A DNA stretch of 64,000 bases from Bipolaris cookei (lineage: Eukaryota; Ascomycota; Dothideomycetes; Pleosporales; Pleosporaceae), in assembly GCA_002286855.1 (NCBI GenBank), contig NRSV01000086.1, positions 1-64,000 on the forward strand. The letters are read 5' to 3'. Below are positions 11,820-25,168 of the stretch, piece by piece. Made by a program: the position numbers and the translations under genes. Within the stretch, counting starts at the first letter, position 1, and every line of letters begins with the position of its first letter. Below the pieces are notes generated by a model that did no database searches, was not told the DNA's origin, and worked only from the letters and a program-made list of their open reading frames with translations.

Positions 11820-12226
11820 GGCGACAGCTGGTGTTGTGGGAAAAACCAAGGCAAAATGCGTCTTCCAAAAGACCTATGTAGGTAGGTATCGTAGAGTTAC
11901 TTGGTAGAGGTTTTCGGCGTCAGAGAACGAACGGTCTCGTGAAAGCTTCAGGTGCCTAAGCCGAGCAGGCGATCTTTTACCGTGACGTACGCCTCGGAAC
12001 CTGCAAACGCCACAAATGCGCCGCACCTGCGTCTCACGCCACAGTCACAGGACAGGCTCCGTTGCCATGCACGCGGTGCTAGCACGGGCCATCCAAACAA
12101 GAGCATCAACACCACGCCTCCCTCGCGATACACATGATTACCAGTCTACCACGCCACGACCAAGCACACGTCTACTCAACTCAGATACTTACACATTTAT
12201 CACGCGATTCAAACCAATTATTCACC
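11820..12226. promoter_or_regulatory. Divergent promoter between FIS1 and SPC24
   Basis: This 407-bp gap must contain both promoters. A pyrimidine/A-rich leader precedes the SPC24 start. One ACGCG core (within ATCACGCGATT near 12200) resembles an MBF cell-cycle site, but a single match has little weight. Confidence 0.5.
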
Positions 12227-12922
12227 ATGCTTCTCGACGAAGATCCCGCTGCCGTAAGGAACATCCTGGCCATACGATTGGCGCATAATGACTAACACGC
12301 AAGCAGCTCATTGCGCAATGCACCTCACACTTCAAAATTGGCAATGACAAAACCTCGCTCCACCGCATCAACGAATCCCTCAGTACCCTGAGCGAGTTCC
12401 GCACACAGCACCTACGATCCATCCAGTCCTCTCTGAGCGCGCTGAACCGGACTCACCAAACACTCTCCGCAAACCACAACCACACCCTATCACAACACAA
12501 CCCGACCAACCACGCGGCTGAGATTCTGAGGCTCGATACCGAGAAGTTTAAGATTGCAAAACAAGCCAGCGATTTAGAAATTGAGGGTGAGAGGCTACAA
12601 AGTGACCTGGTAAGACTAGGAAATGTAGCCAGCGAGCTAGAAGAGGAGGGTGTTGAAGGGGGTGTCGAGCCCAAGGCAGGTGAAGATGCTACTGTGTAAG
12701 TTGAAATCCTTTACAAGTAAAAAGACCAATGCTAACAAGCGTTTCAGATTAAAACTCAAACTCTACCGTACCCTCGGCATCGACGTCGAAGCTGACCCGA
12801 CCACTGGCGAGTACAACAAGGCTGTCATTCGCAATGCTGCAAAGGGAGACGTGCATGTTGTCAATATTGACCCCAAGTTTTCACGGCACTTTTACACTAA
12901 TTACTTCTGGCGGACACTTTGA
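12227..12922 (+). CDS. SPC24: Kinetochore protein Spc24 (NDC80 complex)
   Basis: Three exons, 12227-12253 (27 nt), 12307-12695 and 12748-12922, give 196 aa. It starts MLLDEDPAALIAQC, followed by a long coiled coil (about 25-130, including ALNRTHQTLSANHN and EILRLDTEKFK). The small globular C-terminal domain starts LKLKLYRTLGIDVEAD and ends FSRHFYTNYFWRTL. This layout and the C-terminal IDPKFSRHFYTNYFW-type motif match fungal Spc24. It pairs with Spc25 to anchor the NDC80 complex at the kinetochore. Splice phases close exactly (0 and 2). The short first exon encodes only nine residues, so a model starting at the next long frame would lose the conserved N-terminus. Confidence 0.93.
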
Positions 12923-13414
12923 GTTGGTGCGGGAGAATTTGTATTCGCACTGGGCGCAAATCATAGTTTAGAAGATGGCGTCGAGGTCTAGGGCATGGCG
13001 TTTATTCACGACTTGATTATGAGATACCTTTTTGTTTACGGCGTTGGACTTCTCATGGATCAATAGTACAACTCACATGTTGTATCTCATAAGCAAATAT
13101 AACGCCAGAGTAGATAATCTTGTAGTACACAATTCCACATCATACAAGACAGCAGCATGACTGATAAGGTTGAGCACGGGTATTGTCCACAACGAGCATT
13201 TGTGAGGTAAAAATTATTTTAGCGAATATAGAAGTCTACTAGAAAAATCAATTTGCGGTGTCGACGCAACACCGAAAAAAAAGCATGCTCAATCATTCCT
13301 AACTACATGCATTCCCCTTCTGACCTGTCATACATAAGTCTATAATCCTGCTATCCAACACCAATAGCAGATATATATTTGGGTAAAGAACGTATAGGAT
13401 TATCTGAGCTCTAT

Positions 13415-13441
13415 TAAACTATACCACTGAGGTATAGTTTA
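13415..13441. repeat. Perfect hairpin, 11-bp arms, 5-nt loop
   Basis: TAAACTATACC is followed by the loop ACTGA and then its exact reverse complement GGTATAGTTTA. It overlaps the stop codon of the 66-codon frame on the minus strand. It could be a terminator-like fold or part of a small inverted-repeat element. Confidence 0.8.
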
Positions 13442-14634
13442 CTTAACCAACATTTGTAGTTTGTTGCGGAGGGATGCCCAACTGATGGGGTCAGAGGTTA
13501 ACTCTCCTTCCTTGTTCACAACATCATGGATGACATGATTCGTCCTCCAGACCTTCTCACGGCACCTACGTACCAAGCGTAATAACGAATCATAGTGCGT
13601 TGCGTCGGATCCAGATGCTAAGGCCAATCTTGGATTCATTGACTACCGGTAACCCCGCGTGCAATGTACGGATATCTCCTGGGCCCTCTTCACGAAGATC
13701 TCGCCAGAAAATGGCGGAACCAGTTGTTGCACGCACGATGAGCGACTCTGTAGCGTCACAGTCAAACAGGTGGTGAAACGTACGGGTCTATCCTCTGGCT
13801 GAAGTTGTGAAAGAAAGTCTATTACTATGTATGTAGCAACCCACCCGAGTATCATGTATGTAGAAACGAACTCAAGGAAAACAAATACAGCAGTCAAGTG
13901 TTTCGGGCTGCAAGCCCTTATCAAAGTTTAAGAAATAGAACCTGGGCAGAATATCTACCATCCTCAACTGTGCCAGTTGAAAGGCAATGTAAAGAGGCAC
14001 CATATGACACAACCAAAGAAAGCACGCATAACCTCTCTAGGCATAAAGTTCATCCCTCTGTCAGCTGCGTTTTCTTTCTCCTTCTTGTCATTGTTATCAG
14101 AGCCGCTATATCCACTTACCTCTGTGCTAAAAAACCCTGGAGAGTAGATAAACGCAGCATAATACGCAAACCCCGTGACAGCTCTGCAGCCGAGGCCAAT
14201 TCTCTCGGTTGTAAATTCGACCCAACGTCATTTTCCCAGTTGCCAGATAAGTGTCTGAACCCGAAGCTTATGGAAAGATTTTAGACAGCTGGGCCTTGGA
14301 TCTACTATACGGACGAGAACAAGACCAACGTGATTACTGAGGAGGAATTTGGCCTGGACAAGGAGCAGGTTTGGTTGGCAAATCGTATGTATAAAACCCG
14401 CTGCGCCTTTAGCTGGCAGACATTCTAAATAGCTGTAGCTGCAGGCAGAATGGTTTCTGTAGGAGATAATTTGATGTACGCTACTCATTTTTTTCGACGG
14501 TTTTGAAGGGGGAAGACGACCTGGACGCACAGCAAGTCGTGGCAAAGATTTGATATCCTGAACTGCGGGTATTCTCTGTGGGTTCCCCAGGGAAGAAGAA
14601 AGAATAGCTTGAACAAAGACGCGACTGCTGTAGC

Positions 14635-14655
14635 TAGTTTAAATACTTTAAACTA
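14635..14655. repeat. Perfect hairpin, 9-bp arms, 3-nt loop
   Basis: TAGTTTAAA, loop TAC, then TTTAAACTA. Its TAGTTTA core resembles the arm of the hairpin 1.2 kb to the left. Confidence 0.7.
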
Positions 14656-15321
14656 TTCTACATCAGAGGACTGTAAACTAGCAAATTGATAACAGACCAT
14701 CTTTCCCATCTCCAATGGAAAATACGACGAACTAAGAAATTTCTTTATTTCTGATTATATAAATTCTGTTTTTTAGTTCTGATATTGTAGTGAGGTATGT
14801 TTTAAGTGTTGGTGCCGTGCATATTCTTGGAGGAAGCGCTAAGGAAATGAACAATTGTAAAAGTGCAAGGTGGCACCCAGGTGGTAAAAACATGAACAAG
14901 AGGAGTAGATAGATAATTTCAACACTAGACCACATACTTGTACTTAAGCACATAGAAACCGGGGCATTTGACAGAATTAGATTGAATAGATTTCTTTTTA
15001 CAACTACATCTTGATTCTTTTGGTGACGATGCAAGTGCGCTAGACGTCTGGGGAGAGGGGGTTATAGACGTCACTTTTCTATGTGCAAACTAACCTGAAA
15101 CATTGGCTGCTAACAGCAGGATCTATTCTGCTTGACAATTTCTGAAGTCTTTAGACGAAAAGGAAACGAAAAAAAATCAGTTCTACGTTTACAAACGCCA
15201 AACCTATGCACCCCGTTTTCCCAAACCTAACCAGTAAAAACGCCATGCTCAACGCAACAAAATAATCATATATACACCTCCCCATTCTCCTCCGCTTCCC
15301 ACATGGATTCCCCAGCAAACA

Positions 15322-18300
15322 CTAACTACTCCCCAAAATCCTCTCATACGCCTCCTCCACCTCCCTCGCCACCTCCAACAACGTCACAATAACAATCTGA
15401 TGCGTAACATTCGGCAAACGATCCCTATGTAACCCAATCCATTCGAGCGGAGGCGTCGCCTCACCCATATCCCTCAACTGAGGGGTCTCAATCAACGGTG
15501 GCTCTAGGGGCGTATATTCGTATTTCGACTGCGGAACATTAACCACAGCTGTGATTTTTTCTTGGTTGTCAGAGGATACGGAGGAGGCGCGGGGGCGGCC
15601 TGAGGGCATGGCTGTTTTGTCTGCGGTAGAGGTGCTGGAGTCGAGGTTATCAGAGGTGGTACTGGAGGCGTCCTGAAGGGTCTGCGAGGTGCTGATTTTA
15701 ATGTTTGATTCTGGTAGGGGTTTGCCGAGGCGCGAGGCGAGGGTGCGCGAGTGGTTGGACCACATGGTGCGGATGTAGGAGATGCGCGAGTAGTTCCAGC
15801 CGACGTCAACTTTGCCTTCGAGAGAGCTGCGGAAGAGGTAGTCGATATGTGTGCTTTTGGGGACTTGCCAGATGTGCATTGTGGCGATGACTTTAGGGAC
15901 CCGGAGGATGGTGCCGCCGCGCGCGGAGCTGACGCTTGTGGAGACGTCTTCAACGTCGAGTTCGGTGACGGGCTTGCTTTTCTTGGGTGTTGGTACGGAG
16001 GAGAGGGCTACAGAGAGTTGGCCTAGGGTCATGCCTAGGCTGGAATGTATCTTGGTTTTCTTTTCGAGCGCAACGGCGAAACGGGCTTGCATGTCGCCGG
16101 CTTCAAGCATCAGAACCTGGTTGTCTATAAAGGTTGAAGGGAAGACACCAAAGCGTATTGAGCGGAGTGTCAAGACCACATCTGTATGTAGTGAGATTGG
16201 TGCCTTGAAGCTGTCTTGGTCGGATTTCGGGAGAATTTGGCTCTGTGATGGCGAACGATCGAACGGTTCAGCTATGGATGATTTGCGACGAAGGAACTTT
16301 TCGATATCCTTGAGAGACTGCTTGTACGCTTGTTGGTTGTCTTGAATCAGTCGCTCAACTGCCTGCCACAGTGCTAGACCTTGCGCAGCACTCGTTGCAT
16401 GACAGAACACGTGGACTTTGCCACCATCAAGAATGGCAACCAGTCTGTCTTGTACATCTTCACCTTCTGGACGGACGTTGTACATCATGAAACCAAAATC
16501 GGCAATATCCGCCACGAGGAAAGCCTGGAAGTCGAAACCTGTCTTGACACGCAATTGACGAAAAGCCACCGATGCTTGGATAAGCGGTGTTTGACGAGTG
16601 TCTGGGTCTTGCAGTGGCCATCCAATTGAAGTGCGCACTTTGATATCATGCAGCTCAATAAAGCCACTTGTACGACCGGTACTTTCGACGCCAATCTTCT
16701 CTACACCAACGCAAAGATTCTGTTCCGCTGTAGTAGTCTTCTTGGAAGATGCCCACAGGTTGTGGATATGCAGCCATGACTTCCCAATGGATTGACCTAG
16801 GTCTAGATCAACCTTGACGTCTGCGATGGCTACGTTGGCGTTCCATGGAAAGGCCGTAGCCGCAGTGACTTGCTGGTAGCGTTGTATAAGGTACTCTTGT
16901 GGCTCGGAATTGACATTTTCCGGTGTAGGCTTAGATGCCCGCCTGATTTCTGGGGGTATCCAGATTTCTCGAAACAGCAAAAAGTCTTGCAGTTGACGCG
17001 CATTGATCTGAAGAGCGGTCGGGTTGATCTTAAGAATAGCAGAAATACCACTAGTGCCGCTGAGATGTTTGCTATTCACAAGCGAGAGAACAATGGATTC
17101 CATGTCGAGGCTGAAGGTGGATTCGCGCGAGTAGACGTGTTGAACAGTGGTCTGAAGCTTCTCAAACATGGCGGATGCAGCAAAGAAATGACCATGTTCT
17201 TGGGACTTGACGCTGTTGACGGTAATGTAAATGTCTTCGACCTTGGCAATTGCTGCGACGCGAGCGATGGGCTGGCAACTAAGACTGAACTCTTGCTTGC
17301 ATATCCTAAGCCCGAGGTTCAGCTTCGTTCTACCTAATATTGTGGTAGGGTCAGCTGTGATAATGTTCTCGTCCTCAAGAAGTTTCGCGGCTGGCTTGGA
17401 TTGTCCTTGTGATTGCTCAGTCTGTTTAGGTGAATCAGACGTTCCTTTGTCATCTTTTTCACGGACTACTGCTTTGATGCTGTCGGAGATGTCGATAATG
17501 ATAGGCACTACAGTCGGGAGCAGCGTATTGGTGGACCCGTCAACACGAAGCTCGGCATTCAAAGAGGGGTCACTCCCATCGTCCATGTACTCAATCCGGA
17601 CCGCCACGCCAGGCGCACGCAAAGCCATGCTGCTTTTTGACTCGTCACCCACGAACTGGCTGTACCTTCCCTTCTGCTGAGCTCTACCCGAGGAACCTTG
17701 GGCTGGCGTTGCATCGCTACCATGGACATGAACTACAGCTCCAGCAAAGTTGACGTCAGCCGTCAATGAAGCTAAGCGTTTGTTGCCAAAAGGATTCTTT
17801 CTTTGTGCTCCAGTCGTCGTAGGCGTCATGCTCCAGTTTGCAGAGGCCTCGCGGAACTTTTTCCCAGCAAGAGCAATTGATTGCTCGATGATGTTCCCAG
17901 GCAAAATGAAATGTGAGTCCAGCTGGAGATCAAGAGACTTTCCGGCAGCAAAGAAGGCGAGTTTACGTGTATCCTTTGTAGACGCATATGCAACATTGAA
18001 GACCATTTTGGGTAACAATGCTGAGTTCAGTGAGCGATTCTTCTTGTTTGCCGATACTGGCACCATCTGGAGCCGCATGTCTTCAATCATCAACCGTGCT
18101 GCATCATCTTTTTGCGTTGATAAGTCAATCCTTCCAAAGGAGAGCACAAGATCCTGAATCTCATTCTGTGGGAAAGGGGCGACTGAGTTACCGACGATCC
18201 AACTGACTTGTAGGTCGAGAAGTTCCAAAGAGTATGTGGATGTAAAAAGAGCCCTAGAAGAGTCGCTCTCAGCATCTTGTTCTGCGTGCTGTTTGAGACT

Positions 18301-21300
18301 ACGATCGCGTCGTTGAGAGATTCTACTCTTAGTATGTCGAAGGCGCCGCAGATACCTCTTTTCTTTCGAAAGGTCCAAATCCTTGATTCGGTCCTGGAGA
18401 TGATTCACGACGTCTACAACAGCAGATGCGGTATCCGCGAATGCGTTCACTTCCAGACCCGAGCTTCGCACACGGTAAACCCTACGTGTGGGCTCGGATT
18501 CCTGTTCGGTTGTGGCTTGGAAGACTGCGCTGAAGGTCAAGTTGCCACAGCGGCGAACCGAGTCGGGATCCTTCAAACTCAGGCCGACAGTGACCTCATG
18601 AATTCGCACGACTGCCTCAGGATAGAGCATAATGCTTTGATCTATGTCGATGTTTGTGGCATTGAGTTGTACGGTCGAAAGTCGGAACGCAAGATTTGCT
18701 GTTGGTGAATCTTTGCCTTGGCCTGGAGCACTCGCAGCTATGTGCATTCCATGAAGTGTCATCTTCACAGTGAACAAGGTGTCTCGAGAAGAGGTTGGAG
18801 ATTGTGGAACTGGTGACTTTGCAGAAGCCGGAAACATTTCTCCAATGTGAGTCTTCAAAACCTCGATATCGTCCTGGACTGCCTTGAACATTTGTGCCAT
18901 CTCAGGTTTGTTAACAGTAGATATCAGGCTTTGAATCTCTGACGCTTGTACGTGGATTTTTTCGACAATGCCTGACGCAGAAATTCTTGTCTGAGTTTCG
19001 TTTTGTTTGATGTTCAATCTTCCATTGAGTGGTGGTAGCTCGACTGAACTGATAACGTGAGAACCTTCCTTTGATGTGCTGTATAGCCTGTGAAGACTGG
19101 CTTCGAGATCGTAATCAACCTGCAATGTGATACGCTTTCCGAGAGCGGGAATAACAGCAATGCGTCCAGACGAACCCGTGATCGACCAGCCGCAAGGCTG
19201 CAATACAGCGAGCTCAATTTGATATCCGTCCATGAATAGCGCCAGAGAGATATTCGGAAGCTGTGAGGTATCTTCTTTGGGCTTTTCGAGCCTCTGATCT
19301 GCTTTTGTGATCTCTTGCAGTGCTGCAGACTGATGATGGAAATATGCTACCTCGTCTTTGAGCACCCTATCTGCGAGTTCGATAAGGCCGAGTATATCCT
19401 CTTGTACCTTTACAGTAATTCTGTGGCTTGTTGCGGCCATCTTGATCTCGTTGGGCAACCTCTCAGCGCTGCTCTGTTCTGTCATTGCGAAATCTATACT
19501 CGGTCGTTCGAACTGAGTTTTGGCAACTAGACGTGAACGCGAGATGAGCTCACTCACAGCTACGTCAACATGCAGATGAGCAGACAGAATTTCGCCCAAT
19601 TTCGATGCCCTGTTATCCGCATCGAGAAAAGAGAAATGCAAATTTTGAGCAGTATTAATACTCTTGAGGTTGAACGTGTCTAGCGTGATTTGAACCTTGT
19701 CCGTCGCGAATACCACCTGCAAATCGTGATCGGACGTGGGAGCTGGTCCTGAGAGTTTTTCGGTAGGTGTTGATTTGGCCTGCTCGATTGCTTTGATATT
19801 CTCCTTTTGAAAAAGCTTCAGTAAGGATTCGGCAAGCTCACAAATCTCCCATCGGATATGGAGTGCGGTTTTTCTTGAACTTATCTGGATAATCGTAGTC
19901 TTTCTTGGAACGTCCTCGGAGTCGACCAGCATGAGTCCATTGGGTTGCGTGGGAGGCAACAACGCAACATTGATTGCCAAAAGCCCCAGCGCGACCTCGC
20001 TTTGCCGTGGGCCAGGATCGACTGTCAGCTTGATCTCAGCAGACTTGATGTCAATATATAAAGGCGCGGATTCCGGCGTCGGCAATTTATCTTCCAAACA
20101 TCCAAAGAGTAGTTGGATTGCAAGACTCTTCTTCACGTGTGCGAGATCCCATGTACGCCACTGGTCCAACATTGCAATAATTTGTTGTTCAGCATCTTCT
20201 GGGGACGTCACATCTGGGCGGGAGCAATCGCTCAGGACAGTATCCTTCTCGGCTTGTGGCAAACAATGCCACGTATAACGAAACCTGGAAATAATCTTCC
20301 ATGAGTCATGACTGCGTAGATGGTCCCTTGTTGCGCGTAGAGCGTACGATGCTTTGGTGAGAAATCCTGGATCCGCATAATGGTCTTGTGCACAGCTGAG
20401 ATGCCAGGTGAGATAGCGCAATCGCTGCTGATGTCTTTGATCGACTTCAGTGAACTGATGAATGAGCGTCTCAGCCATGAGTGCCGTACGGTGAATAAGC
20501 GCTGCCAAATAGTCCACCTTCTTGCTTGCCATTGCGTTTTCAAAAGTCCGAAAAGACACGTTTATCGATGTCATGTTGCCCTGAAACATCCAGAACAGAA
20601 CGTCTCTCATCTCAGCTTGAATCGCAACACATCCGGCAGCAGTGTCGAGAGCGCGCTCGGCCACAGAAAGACCAAGAGATCCCAACGTTGAGTGTAGCGC
20701 AATGGAGTCTTCTCCAGCTCGTTCCCCCGGGAATTTCTTAAGTCTTGCCGTAAGGCCAAGTCTATTGAGAATAACATCGTACTGATCCTGACCCGTCTCT
20801 TGAACAGAATGGGATTTGAAGCTGTGCTGGAATCTAACATGAGTGAACGGTATGCGAATATTGAACTCAAGAGAGCTGCCTTTCCCCTCCAGTCGATTTC
20901 GATTTTGAAGGATCTTAGTCATGACACTGACTTGGAAGTCATCCAACAGATCCTCGGGTCGCCTGGGTTGAAGTAGCTCAATCAATTCTGCAACACAGGT
21001 AACGAATTCGGGTGTGCAATACGCCCGTATACCTGGCTGGGCATTAATCAGTATACTGGTATGCGTGAAACTCTCGTCGAAATGCTTAGCTGCCACATCA
21101 TCAAACACAACGTCATTGATGTTCTTTTGCTGCTGGATAGCAGGTATTGCAGGGAATGGTGGCACCTCGGAAAGATCTGGCGTTAGTTGCTCAAAAGCAA
21201 AGCAAGGCGCAGCCAAATTGCTAGAGAATGCAATGGATGAGGGGACCCAACCCTGTTCCGGGTTGTCGCCAGTTTCAGGTAGCACATGGGAGTGACCTTT

Positions 21301-24300
21301 GTAATTTGAGTGGTTTGATGAAGCTTCAAGCAGGGCCCCGCTTTCATTAGAGCCTATTGCCCTATGGCCTGGTTTGCGGCGGAGAGTAGATCGAATGCTG
21401 TTGGCAAAGGATGAGGCCGATGAAGATTGCTTGCTCTTTTGACGTAATCCTCGCCCTGTAGTAGACGAACGAACTGAAGAAAAGTTGGAAGATGTAAACG
21501 AACCATCTTGGCCACTCGGCGACCCATAAAGAAAGATAGGATGAGGCACGTCGGGGTACTGCATAGCAGGTGGACGCAGATTGTTTCTCATGCCATCCTC
21601 TTGACGAAAGGAGCTCTGGTCACCCGAGAGAATGAAGCCAGTACGCTGAGTCCTTTGGTCGTGCATTCTTAAGTGAGCCTGCTGGCGTGCGCGTTCCTCC
21701 GAAAAGTCCAGCTTTCGCGTTAACAAGTCAAGCGAGAGTGTGGTCTGGAGGTAAGCCTGGGGTACAACATCGTCCCCTTCTCTGGACCGCACTCGGTGGT
21801 ACGATGCAGCCTCTGATGGAACAGCAATGACGGTTAGGTCAGGCACAACAACGTGGAGGCGCTCAGAGAAAGTAGTTCCATTAAGATCATTGAAGTTCAA
21901 GGACACGGGTCTTGTCTTCAGCACAAGAGCCTCCTTTGCTATATGTATGCAGATGCCGATATCATGTGTCCTGAGGCGGAGGAAGGTAGTATCGTGGATG
22001 ATAGGTACTTCTGTGAGAGGCAAAGTATTCTCATCGTCGTCGAGCGTGAAGGCAAACGAGCGTGCTGCTCCTGCTGCTGTCTCAATAAAATCCGACGTAC
22101 AGTCTCCGGTAATCCTACCGACATCAAAGTCCCAGCTGCAAAGGTAGGTTGGCTCGAGTGGCGGCAATCCGAATAGGCGGTGTCCATATATGACTGTGGA
22201 ATCGACGAACAGTTCAGTACGGCCACTCGAGAACTCGTTGGGTACATCAGCGTCTGACAGCAAGCCCCCGAGAGAAATACTAATTGGACTGAAATTTACC
22301 ATCAAGTCCATGTAGTAGTTTGTGAACCTTAGGTCAGCAGAAGCATATGGGAGATCAGCTCGGATGCCACGCTCAGCGGAGTACAGATTGGCGGGTAATA
22401 GTACACAAACGTCGTCTGCAGAAACACAGAGAATTACATCTAGGTCGTTTGAGATGCTGGATGTATCACCATTCAGCGATGCCCCTTCTGCTGTGATGTT
22501 GGCGGCCGGGAGTCCCTGGAACTCTTCCAGTGTCTTGAAGTGCATGTCATCGCCAAAGTAGTTGTCCTTGATCTTCATGAAATGGTGTATGAGCCAGCCG
22601 TAGAGTTCAAGGTTGAGCTTATGACCTTGGATGTCCATATAGAGTCTGTCGGTGTTCATCGGAGACGTTTCAGCCATGAAGGTATGGCTACCGCTTAACG
22701 TTAGGCCGCCAAGGTGTGCCATGTTTGGTGACTGCACGAATGTCTGCAGCGTGTTCTTTGGTGGCATCAAGACTTCGAGACCTAAATTTTGCCCTTTGAT
22801 GTCGAATTTGATCTCATTCTGAAGTGGTCGAAACTCGTCGAGCGGTATGAAAACATCGCCCTGCAGTCTCTTGCCGGACAAGATGACAAAGTTATTGTCT
22901 TCTAAATCGGCTGGATTGTTGATGATATTGGAGTCATTCGTGTTGAGATATATCTTGAAGTTGGAAAAGTCGACATTGAGTAGATACTGGAAGGGCACAA
23001 AAAGGAAATAGTCAGGCGGCGGACCAGTCCCCCAATCAGCAACGAGATCCATGATCAGAAACATGTGATCTCTGAGCAAGAAAAGTTCCAGGTCTTGACA
23101 TTTGATGTTGAACAGCCATTTTCGAAGGGTGTTCCAACCTAGAGGGTTGGATAAGTCGCAGTCAACGGCAAGCGCACCAGAACGCCACAAGAGGCCATGG
23201 TTCACGCTCGACGATATCTCGGTGCTTGGGACATCCACGTCTACCTTGCTCTGATATCCGTGTTCGGAGGCGTACATGTCCATAACATAGTTGACAGTAG
23301 ATTTCTCAGCTATCTTGACGTCGATCCATGCAAAGGGGCGAACATTCTGCGACCCAGTGGCATCTCTACGCTTTCCCCGCCTGATTCGAGACTTTGCTTT
23401 ACTCTTGTTTTCTCCTAGCTTATCATGTGCCGCCAAGGTGTGGGCCTTGCCTTTCCACTTCCAGTCTTTGGAAGATTCGCGAATTGGAATACGCAGTACC
23501 GTATCCTCTTCAATGCTGAGATAAAGTTTGAAAACAGAGAGCACACGGAGGTCTCCAGGCTTCAAGAGGGTCGAAGGAACAGCGTCTACGCGTGAAGCGG
23601 GGAAGAACATGGATTGGAAGACACCACGATGTCGGTCCGCCCATGGACCATAGTTGATTATGCCACCAAATACCTGTATGTCCATACCATAATCTGGCGG
23701 AGTACATCCATTCATGTCGTATGGGCGCGCAGGGTCCACGTGCTTACTGTGGTCTATGTCATTCGGCACAGGACCTGGTACGTCCCAGTAGAAGGAGATA
23801 TTAACACACGGGCAGTCAGCGATCAAAGATGTTTTTGCATACTCGATGCCATCCCACTCGCCGTGACCATCGTTGGTGGTGTCGTCAAGATAACGCGCCA
23901 GTCCTTTCCAACGCTCGCGCCCGGGAAACGTCCACTGGGAATTCAGAGGAGGGTTGTGGTTCCCGGAACTATTTTTGGTGTGAGTGTGAATTGAATCGTT
24001 ATCTTTTGAAAAAAAACGAAAGAGGCTTGGGATCCTCGTCAACCAGCGCCAATGCCTCCGATGCCTGGCTTCCTTTTCAATGATGCTACCTTCCGAGGAT
24101 CCCTCAGCAACTTCTTGCTTGAACTGTACGGCGGAATCAAGCTGTCCACTCTTGTAGTCAGGGTTAGGCTTCATGTGGACTACGGGATGAGTGACTTGGA
24201 AATTGAACAGCTGCTGATACACATCCAGCGGTCCGCTGGTCGATGCGTCTAGAGTGCCGGTTGCTTTTTCGAACTGCGCAGTTATAACAGCTAGCGTGTG

Positions 24301-25168
24301 CTCGTTCCCGACAACAATAGCGCCTTTGACAATGTCGACATGGACCGGGAGCAGCCTGAGGAAAGCGGGAAGGTCGGCCTTGGGGGGGCCAGATGAAGTG
24401 GAGCGGCTTGTGTCCTGGCGTGGTACTTTTTTTTCGGCTTGGGTATGTGACTTTTTCAGCTTGTTGTGGTGATGGTGGTGATGTTCGTTCTTTTCTGGCA
24501 GTTCCGATCCGGAAACGGAACCTTCGGGGGTCTTTTCTCGTGCGGCATCGCTCTCGGCCTTCTTTTGTACGGCCTCGATGATGCCGTCGTAGGCAGGGCT
24601 GCGGTTGTATAAGAAAGCCTCGATTCCCGACACTTTGATTGAGAAGCGGCATGGCAGCTCCTTCCGCGTCTGTTTGCCTCCTTTTTCTGCCTTGTCCACG
24701 TTGCCACTAGCACGGCTGGATCTGGTACGGGAGGTGCTCGAAGAGTGACTGGCGCTGTCACTACCAGGTGCAGAGCTATCGTCGGTATAAACGCCGGCAT
24801 CTTTGACGCGACGCAGCCAGTAGTTCCAGGTAATGTACCCGCCATGTACTAGGATCGTCTCATTATGGCCGTGATATCGTATGTCTTTGAAGAAGAGGCG
24901 GCCGCCAAGCAACGAGACTTGGAGGGCGGTAATGTCAATATAAGCATTGAAGGCGCGCCATGTGTATGCGCGTATGGCGTATGCGACAAGAGTCGCGAAC
25001 AGGCGATTGAAGTAGAAGAGGAAGAAGACGGTCAGGATGCTGCATATGAGCAGTTCAACGAGAAAGATCCTGCCAGCGTTAACTTGGGTTTCGGAGCATG
25101 CCCGCACAGAGGGCTCACCAGTTGAAGCCGTCGCGGGGATCCAAGGGCTCCGCGACGATTCCCGCCAT
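15322..25168 (-). CDS. CSF1: Csf1, bridge-like lipid transfer protein
   Basis: Two exons, 25168-25119 (50 nt) and 25069-15322, give about 3265 aa. The 49-nt intron (GTGAGC...GGCAG) was found by frame logic. It joins MAGIVAEPLDPRDGFNW to IFLVELLICSILTVFFLFYF, so the N-terminal membrane segment follows FNW as I recall for other fungal Csf1 proteins. The membrane helix lies at about 17-37, followed by ALQVSLLGGRLFFKDIRYHG and ILVHGGYITWNYWLRRVK, the chorein-like start of the lipid groove. The length fits the Csf1/Tweek/BLTP1 family, whose long hydrophobic grooves carry phospholipids at ER contact sites. In yeast, CSF1 affects low-temperature fermentation and GPI-anchor lipid supply. A Ser-rich linker lies near 1260-1330. 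The 9.7-kb second exon has no interruption. It shares a 535-bp divergent promoter with the Hfl1-like gene. Confidence 0.94.

Larger units (their letters stand above)
12923..15321. other. 2.4-kb AT-rich gap between convergent SPC24 and CSF1
   Basis: No gene is recognised. The sequence is AT-rich, with scattered short frames and two perfect hairpins. A 66-codon minus-strand ATG frame (13639-13439) reads like a real protein (NPRLALASGSDATHYDSLLR) but is preceded by a stop and unmatched. Much of the stretch may be degraded repeat sequence; this is inference. Confidence 0.5.
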
